Assembly (NCBI GenBank): GCA_963738325.1
Contig: CAVTWD010000008.1
Coordinates: forward strand, 434,001-498,000
Source of the DNA: CAVTWD01 sp963738325
Lineage (GTDB): Bacteria > Actinomycetota > Acidimicrobiia > Acidimicrobiales > Ilumatobacteraceae
DNA: 64,000 bases
Direction: 5' to 3'
The position numbers were made by a program, and so were the translations under genes. How positions within the stretch are numbered: the stretch's first letter is position 1; every line of letters begins with the position of its first letter. This document shows positions 58,860 through 64,000 of this stretch, in pieces. The notes beneath the pieces were generated by a model. It did not search any database. It was not told the origin of the DNA and saw nothing but the letters and a program-made list of their open reading frames with translations.

Positions 58860-59657
58860 TCAGGAGCGCGCCGGCAAGGGAGCGAACGCCGGCGACCGCT
58901 TCTCCAGGAAGCTCTGCACTCCCTCGCGGAAGTCCTCGGCCTTCAGGCTGGCGGCCATGAGCGGGGCGGCCCGCTCGGTGGCCTCCGCGACACTGAGTCC
59001 GTAGTCGTCGTAGATCTGCCGCTTGATCACCGCCATGGCCGACGGCGAGCTGTAGGTGACGAGCTCGCCGGCGTAGTCGAGTGCACGATCCAGCAAGTGC
59101 TCGGGCTCCACCACCTCGGTCACGAGGCCGAGCGTCGCGGCCTCCTCGGCCAGGAGCACCCGCCCCGAGAGCAGCAAGTCGAGGGCCCGGGAGGGTCCCA
59201 CGAGGCGGGGGAGGATCCACGAGATGCCGTGCTCGGCGATCAAGCCACGGCGGACGAAGGCGGTGGTGAACTTGGCGCCGGCCGCCGCGAAACGGATGTC
59301 ACACATCAGCGCCTGCACGAAACCCATACCGGCACACGCCCCGTTGATCGCCGCGATCACCGGTTTGGGGATGGTGGTCGTGTACCACTGCTGGCGCTGG
59401 GGCCCGGCAGCACGGTCGGCGGCGCCGGCGTTCTGACCGACGGCTTGCAGCATCTCCATGTCGGCCCCGGCGCAGAAGCCGCGCCCCGCCCCGGTGACGA
59501 CGATGGCGCGGACGTCGGGATCGGCCGCCGCTTCGTCGAGGGCCTCGAAGTAGCGGGCGCCCATGGCGGCGGTCCAGGCGTTCAGTCGTTCGGGTCGGTT
59601 CAGCGTGAGCAGCATCACCGGGCCACGCCGCTCACTCAGGACAACGTCGTCAGCCAT
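58860..59657 (-). CDS. Enoyl-CoA hydratase/isomerase
   Basis: 265 residues. Crotonase fold: RPERLNAWTAAMGARYFEAL, first oxyanion strand GRGFCAGADMEML, second AINGACAGMGFVQALMCDIR, FTTAFVRRGLIAEHGISWIL PRLVG. The usual catalytic Glu pair of hydratases is only partly kept (Glu in IAEHG), so isomerase or another crotonase activity is possible. ATG 59657 follows short homology-free sequence. Stands alone between gatC and lgt. Confidence 0.85.
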   Translation of the reverse strand: MADDVVLSERRGPVMLLTLNRPERLNAWTAAMGARYFEALDEAAADPDVRAIVVTGAGRGFCAGADMEMLQAVGQNAGAADRAAGPQRQQWYTTTIPKPVIAAINGACAGMGFVQALMCDIRFAAAGAKFTTAFVRRGLIAEHGISWILPRLVGPSRALDLLLSGRVLLAEEAATLGLVTEVVEPEHLLDRALDYAGELVTYSSPSAMAVIKRQIYDDYGLSVAEATERAAPLMAASLKAEDFREGVQSFLEKRSPAFAPLPARS

Positions 59658-59766
59658 GCCCCGGACGATAGCGGCGCCATCGGAGCCCCGCCCAGCCCGG
59701 CCCGACCAGTGGGGAAGCCCGCGCGTTTGCTGACTGACTCGGCGATGGTCGCCGCCGCGCGACGGG

Positions 59767-60753
59767 TCAGCCGGAGTCGGCGTGCGGCCGATTCGGTACC
59801 GATTCGGTGGCGGAGGGGCCGGGCTCGCCCTCCGGGTCCGGCTCGGCCTCCTCGGCCACCTCGGGTGGCTCCGCCCGCTCGCCAGGGGATGGCGGCTCGG
59901 CAGTCGGCGCCGCCTCGGAATCCGGGGGCCCGAGCGGCGCCGCCACCACGACGGGCTCACCTCGGTGACGCCACCAGTCGACCAGGAGGAAGCCCGCCGC
60001 GCCGAGGAACATCAACCCGGACACCCACTCGTTGACCCGCAGCGGCCCGATCTTGTTGGCGTGATCGATGCGCAGGCCCTCGATGAAGAAGCGGATGAAG
60101 GTGTAGCCGGCCACGTAGCACACGAACAGCCGGCCTCGGCGAAGCGGATGGCGACGGTCGATCCACAGCAGCACGCCGCACAGCCCGAGGTTCCACAGCG
60201 CCTCGTAGAGAAAGGTCGGTTGGAACGTCGCGTACTGCTCGTATCCGGGGGGGCGGTTGGCGACATCGATCTCGAGGCCCCAGGGCAGCGTCGTCGGGCG
60301 GCCGAAAAGCTCTTGATTCCACCAATTGCCGACCCGACCGATGGCCTGGGCCAGTGCGAGCGCCGGGGCGACGGCGTCGAGCCCGGGCAGCAACGGGATC
60401 TTCCGCTTGCGCGCCTGCCACAGCCCGACGAGGACGCCCGCGGCCACCCCGCCCCAGATCCCCAGCCCGCCCTGCCAGAGGTAGAACGCCTTCACGGGGT
60501 CGTCGCGGAACAGCTCCCAGTCCGTGATCACGTGATACAGGCGCGCCCCGATGACTCCGGCGGGCACGGCCCACAAGGCGATGGCCGCGGCGTCGTCACG
60601 GGTGGCGATGCCCTTCTGCTCGAAGCGCCGCCCCAACAGCCACACGGCGGCCACGACGCCCAGGGCGATCATGAGCCCGTACATCCTCAGCTGGAACGAC
60701 CCGATGTGGATCGCCCCCGAAGAGGGGCTCGGGATCGAGGCGAGCAGGTGCAT
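59767..60753 (-). CDS. lgt: Prolipoprotein diacylglyceryl transferase
   Basis: 328 residues. Integral membrane enzyme that adds diacylglycerol to lipobox Cys, needed for the lipoproteins in this window. Signature: GARLYHVITDWELFRDDPVK, GGLGIWGGVAAGVLVGL, GRVGNWWNQELFGRPTTLPW GLEI, QPTFLYEALWNLGLCGVLLW, RFFIEGLRID. Seven hydrophobic stretches. The last 70 residues are a Pro/Glu-rich cytoplasmic tail, longer than in E. coli Lgt but common in actinobacteria. Intact. Confidence 0.95.
   Translation of the reverse strand: MHLLASIPSPSSGAIHIGSFQLRMYGLMIALGVVAAVWLLGRRFEQKGIATRDDAAAIALWAVPAGVIGARLYHVITDWELFRDDPVKAFYLWQGGLGIWGGVAAGVLVGLWQARKRKIPLLPGLDAVAPALALAQAIGRVGNWWNQELFGRPTTLPWGLEIDVANRPPGYEQYATFQPTFLYEALWNLGLCGVLLWIDRRHPLRRGRLFVCYVAGYTFIRFFIEGLRIDHANKIGPLRVNEWVSGLMFLGAAGFLLVDWWRHRGEPVVVAAPLGPPDSEAAPTAEPPSPGERAEPPEVAEEAEPDPEGEPGPSATESVPNRPHADSG
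59788..59807. repeat. Tandem 10-mer sharing sequence with the 19.4-kb palindrome
   Basis: CCGATTCGGT is repeated directly, with one A between copies, inside the 3' end of lgt. The first 16 bases (59787-59802) are identical to the left part of the 24-bp palindrome at 19421-19444. Both encode Ser-Val-Pro-Asn-Arg locally. Confidence 0.45.
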
Positions 60754-60817
60754 CAGCGACCGACGCTAGCGAGCCGCCGGGCCAACCCGACGTTCGCTCG
60801 GAGCCGCGGCCAGCCGG

Positions 60818-61576
60818 TCAGGAGGCGGCGGTGACGCGGCGCACGAAGGCGACGACCTGCTGCTGGAGGTGCGGCCCGTCGTCGTCGAGCGTCGCCACGT
60901 GATAGCTCCGTTCGAGCGTGATCCGCTCGACCGGCCCGGCCACGCCGGCGGCCAGGACGTCGGAGTTGACCGGATCGACGACGTGGTCCTGCGGGCTCGT
61001 GGCGATGAGCACCGGGCACGTGATGCGACCGAGCTCGTCGGGCAGCGACTCCAGGGAAGCGAGCATCGAGAGCAGGGGCGCGAGTGGCGTCGCCTCGTAC
61101 GCGCTCTCCTTCACGTCGGGGTCGGCGATGTCGCTGCCGATCGCCGGCATCGTCGTGGTCCCTTCGTCGAGCATGCCCTTCACCATGTCCACCACCTCCG
61201 GCGGCTGCGATTGGACGACCGTGTTGATGCACACGAGGCCGGCCAGCTCGGGATGGCGGGACCCGAGCCACACGGCGAGGGCGCCGCCCATCGACAACCC
61301 GCCGACCACCACCTTGTCGCAGCGGGCCTGGAGGCGGCCCAGCGCGGCTTCGGCCTCGGCTGACCAGTCGTCCCAGCCGGTGGTCATCATGTCGTCGACG
61401 GTGGTGCCGTGACCGGGCAACCGCGGCAGCTCCACCGAGAAGCCGGCCGCGGCCACCGCCTCGGCGATGGGCCGCATCGACGTGGGATTGCCGGTGAACC
61501 CGTGCAGGCAGAGCATGCCCGCCGGCCCGCCTGCGACGGACCACGGCTCGGCACCAGGCAACACGGGCGGGGTCAT
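60818..61576 (-). CDS. Carboxylesterase/monoacylglycerol-lipase-like hydrolase
   Basis: 252 residues. Alpha/beta-hydrolase: oxyanion MLCLHGFTGNPTSMRPIAEA, PRLPGHGTTVDDMMTTGWDD, nucleophile GGLSMGGALAVWLGS, acid in ATSPQDHVVDPVNSD and His in RSYHVATLDDD. This is the pattern of thermophilic carboxylesterase Est30 and bacterial monoglyceride lipases. Cytoplasmic. Intact. Confidence 0.87.
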   Translation of the reverse strand: MTPPVLPGAEPWSVAGGPAGMLCLHGFTGNPTSMRPIAEAVAAAGFSVELPRLPGHGTTVDDMMTTGWDDWSAEAEAALGRLQARCDKVVVGGLSMGGALAVWLGSRHPELAGLVCINTVVQSQPPEVVDMVKGMLDEGTTTMPAIGSDIADPDVKESAYEATPLAPLLSMLASLESLPDELGRITCPVLIATSPQDHVVDPVNSDVLAAGVAGPVERITLERSYHVATLDDDGPHLQQQVVAFVRRVTAAS

Positions 61577-61661
61577 GGCGGTCTCCTTCGACGGCTCAGA
61601 TGCGCCGAGACTCTAGAGGCGACGGAAAACGCCAGAGGGGGGACGCTCCTTCCTCGATCGT

Positions 61662-61980
61662 TCACCCCTGATACGGGTCGTCGCCGGACAGCGGCAGGCT
61701 CCACCACTCGGCCGGCGAACCGACGCTGGCCCACTCCTCGAACGGGTAGATGCAGTTGACCGGGCAGGCGGGCAGGCACTTGTCGCAGCCCGAGCACAGC
61801 TCGGGGATGATCACGACATCGGCCCCGTAGTTGAAGATGGCCCCGAACTGCGGGAGGGCAGTGCCGCAGGCAGGCGTCGCAGTTGATGCATTCGGCCATC
61901 TCGATCCGCAGCGGCGGGTTTCGCCACTTCGGGTTGCGCTGCCGGGTGCTGATGCGTTCGAGACGGGTCGGCGCCGCCAC
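61662..61980 (-). CDS. Ferredoxin with two 4Fe-4S sites, one frameshift
   Basis: About 105 residues. N-terminal RLERISTRQRNPKWRNPPLR then AECINCDACLRHCP, a break near 61862, then QFGAIFNYGADVVIIPELCS GCDKCLPACPVNCIYPFEEW. Both C-x2-C-x2-C-x3-C-P motifs are present. Start is GTG 61980 or the Met at 61899. Divergent from TetR 3. Partner oxidoreductase not in the window. Confidence 0.83.
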
Positions 61981-61999
61981 CGCGGCAGCCTTCCGCGCA

Positions 62000-62015
62000 T
62001 TGACCCTGCGGTCAA
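62000..62015. promoter_or_regulatory. TTGAC-N6-GTCAA operator, site 4
   Basis: TTGACC and GGTCAA around CTGC, perfectly symmetric, in the divergent promoter between the ferredoxin gene and TetR 3. The TTGAC-N6-GTCAA core and spacing equal those at 44804. Likely autoregulatory site of TetR 3. Confidence 0.6.
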
Positions 62016-62035
62016 GGACGGGCTTGACTTTGCCC

Positions 62036-62670
62036 GTGCCTGCTGACGGCGCCCGACGTCACACCGACCAGGGCCAGCAACGCAAAGAGGAGCTGCTGGC
62101 CCACGCCACCGCGCTCTTCGCCGTCGCGGGGGTATGCCAACACGCGGGTCATCGACATCTGCAAAGGCGCCGGCGTCTCGAAGGGGCTGTTCTACTGGTA
62201 CTTCGACAACAAAGAGGCGCTGTTCGCGGAGCTGGTCCGGTCGATGCGAGCGCAGCTCGAGCGGGCCAGGGCCGAGGCCGTGGACCCGTCGGCCGACGCC
62301 CTCACCCGCCTGCGCCAAGCGGTGGAGTCCTCGGTCCGCTTCATCGCCGAGCCACGCGGAGTTCTTCCGCGTCGTTCGCATGGAGCGCCGAGAGCCGACC
62401 GTCTCGGCCCTGCTGCGCGAAGCCGCCGACGCCGACGTCGCCGGAGTGGCCGCCCTCGTCGATCAAGCCCAGGGCGCCGGGCTCATCACCGCCACCGAGC
62501 CTCCGCTGCTCCTGGCGCACGGCGTCGTGGGCGCCGTCACCACGTTCTCGCAGGCCCACCGGGCGGGGAAGGTGGCCGCCGACGTCGACCACCTGGCCCC
62601 GGCCGTAGGGGGATGGGTGGTCCGCGCCCTCGGCGGGCGCAACAGCCGGACGGCGACGAGCACAGCTCAG
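62036..62670 (+). CDS. TetR-family regulator 3, frameshifted
   Basis: About 210 residues from GTG 62036: HTDQGQQRKEELLAHATALF, break near 62130, ANTRVIDICKGAGVSKGLFY WYFDNKEALFAELVRSM, break near 62355, EFFRVVRMERREPTVSALLR, LLLAHGVVGAVTTFSQAHRA, LAPAVGGWVVRALGGRN. The stop is not resolved near 62670 where the flippase gene ends on the other strand. Candidate reader of the TTGAC-N6-GTCAA sites. Confidence 0.78.
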
Positions 62671-63777
62671 GCGCGGCGAGTCCGCTGCGGCGGCTGCCGA
62701 TGGGGAGCCGCCAGCTCGACCGGCCGGCCCACACCAACCATCCGAGCGCTCCGGCGGGGATCTCGGCCAGGTAGACGAAGGCGGAGAACAACAACACCGC
62801 GGCCGTCACCGTCGCGGGATCGCCGCCCGCCGCGACGAGGTACGCGGCGATGCCCGCTTGCACGAAGCCCAACCCGCCCGGGGTGACCGAGACGTTCGAC
62901 AGCACCCGGCCGACGGCGTACCCGGCGAGCACCTCGGCCCAACCGAGATGGTTGGGGACGGGAGGCAGCACCGCCAGGCACAGGAGCAGCAGCAGGTACT
63001 GCGTCACGTTGTAGACCACGATCCACACGGTGAGGGCGACCCACTGCTCGGCAATGAGCGCCTGGCTCTCGTGACGGAACTCGACGAAACGCTGCTCGAA
63101 GCCGTGCAGAGGGCCGCGCCTCGCTATCCTCCCGAGCCGGTTCAGCACCCGTTCGACGAGGCGTCCGACGCTCGCCGCCAGCGCGTCGCTGCGCAACACG
63201 AGCCAGAACCCGCCGACGGCGGCGAGGACGATGGCCACGCCGAGGACGGCGACGACGAGCACCGCGACAGTCGCCTCCCGTGTGAAGCAGAGGACCACCA
63301 GTGCGAGCACCGGCAAGGCGAGCTTGGCGAAGACGTTCCACACGCCCGGAGACGAGGATGGAGCGGGTCGTCTCGACCGGCCCGAACCCCCACGAGCCGT
63401 ACATCAGATACGTCGCCCCCACGCCCGCGGCACCGCCGAAGGGCAGCACGTTCGACACCGCGCTGGACGAGAGGTTGGCCACGAACGCCTGGGGATGGGT
63501 GAGGCCCGGCAACGAGTGCGTGAGCACGCCCGTGTAGGTGCAGATGTTGACGAACCACGCCACCGTGAGCAGGCCCACCTGCCATGCCTGAGCCGGTCGA
63601 GGACGTCCCAGACCTGGGCGTAGCTGCTCCCGGTGATCCTCCGGGAGGACGACGACGAAGATGCCGACGACGACCCCGACCGACAGCAGGATCTCGATCG
63701 CCCAGCGGAGGCGGGACTTGGGCGATCGGGAGACGGCCGTCGGGGCCGGAGTGCGTCTCGACGGGCTTCGTCGCCAC
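62667..63777 (-). CDS. Lysylphosphatidylglycerol-flippase-like membrane protein, frameshifted
   Basis: About 370 residues from GTG 63777 (ATKPVETHSGPDGRLPIA). Then LRWAIEILLSVGVVVGIFVV, VGLLTVAWFVNICTYTGVLT, HPQAFVANLSSSAVSNVLPF GGAAGVGATYLMYGSW, VWNVFAKLALPVLALVVLCF, VALTVWIVVYNVTQYLLLLL, SNVSVTPGGLGFVQAGIAAY. UPF0104/YbhN (PF03706) type with about eight helices. Breaks near 63720, 63585, 63350 and 62730. Role in lipid or glycolipid translocation is possible. Confidence 0.75.
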
Positions 63778-63782
63778 GTCCT

Positions 63783-64000
63783 TCACGGCAGCCCGACGAA
63801 GATGTCGTGGTCGAGGCCGCTCACCGGACGCGCCGCGACGGACGAACCACTCCTGGCCGAAGGCGAGGGCGGAAGTAGTCGTCGGGCAGCGAGGCGAACA
63901 CAGCCAGGCTCCGCGTCGTGTCCCAACCTCCGCGCTCGTGGCTTGGCTGGCGTGGGCCGCCATGGCCGCGTCGCTTGCGGTCGAGCTGGGCCGAGACGTC
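63783..64000 (-). CDS. 3' part of an unidentified gene running off the window
   Basis: The last 70 codons of a minus-strand gene, with frames joined across one or two breaks: LAVFASLPDDYF, ALAFGQEWFVRRGAS, ending SGLDHDIFVGLP at TGA 63783. It is followed five bases later by the flippase GTG. No function can be given from this fragment. Confidence 0.45.
   Translation of the reverse strand, partial: RLGPARPQATRPWRPTPAKPRARRLGHDAEPGCVRLAARRLLPPSPSARSGSSVAARPVSGLDHDIFVGLP

Overview
The window is about 70% GC DNA densely packed with genes on both strands. GTG starts, 4-base ATGA overlaps and actinobacterial-type genes (long leuA, an IclR regulator beside leuCD, F420/PPOX-type oxidases, Tat/lipobox exporters) point to a high-GC actinomycete, perhaps Acidimicrobiia. 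The lineage is inference. No rRNA, tRNA or CRISPR array was seen.

Region by region. (1) 1-4.4 kb is a tight three-gene operon: acyl-CoA ligase, a DpgC-like cofactor-free dioxygenase and a benzoylformate decarboxylase. Read in order it implies arylacetate -> arylacetyl-CoA -> arylglyoxylate -> aryl aldehyde, which is the most interesting find here. (2) 4.4-10.4 kb is accessory: small genes, a VapBC-like toxin-antitoxin pair, a broken-up stretch, and a 5'-truncated tyrosine integrase followed by an unknown protein and four tandem small paralogues. (3) 10.4-35.3 kb holds an acyl-CoA dehydrogenase, a lipoprotein and a PPOX protein, then a branched-chain amino-acid and serine locus: cimA-ilvE-leuB, greA, an IclR regulator divergent from leuCD, leuA, aspC/serA/serC, ilvB-ilvN-ilvC and ilvD. 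leuB and leuA each carry a leader peptide plus terminator, so attenuation is likely. CimA suggests isoleucine is made from pyruvate via citramalate. (4) 35.3-38.9 kb is a four-gene ABC-2 exporter operon. (5) 38.9-55.1 kb is a catabolic island: a Liv-type uptake system, three CoA ligases, two cyclase-family hydrolases, an SDR, an SMP-30-like protein and two TetR regulators, with recurring TTGAC-N6-GTCAA palindromes that recur once more beside a third TetR gene at 62.0 kb. (6) 55.2-64 kb has an eis-like remnant, gatCAB, an enoyl-CoA hydratase, lgt, an esterase, a ferredoxin, a TetR gene and a flippase-like membrane protein.

A caution applies throughout. More than 30 genes or gene parts are interrupted by 1-2 base indels although both sides of each break still encode conserved protein. 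Essential genes (ilvD, leuA, gatA, gatC) are affected, and breaks are dense at 33-35, 40-44 and 49-55 kb. This looks like uncorrected sequencing error, so broken genes are listed as CDS over their whole inferred span.
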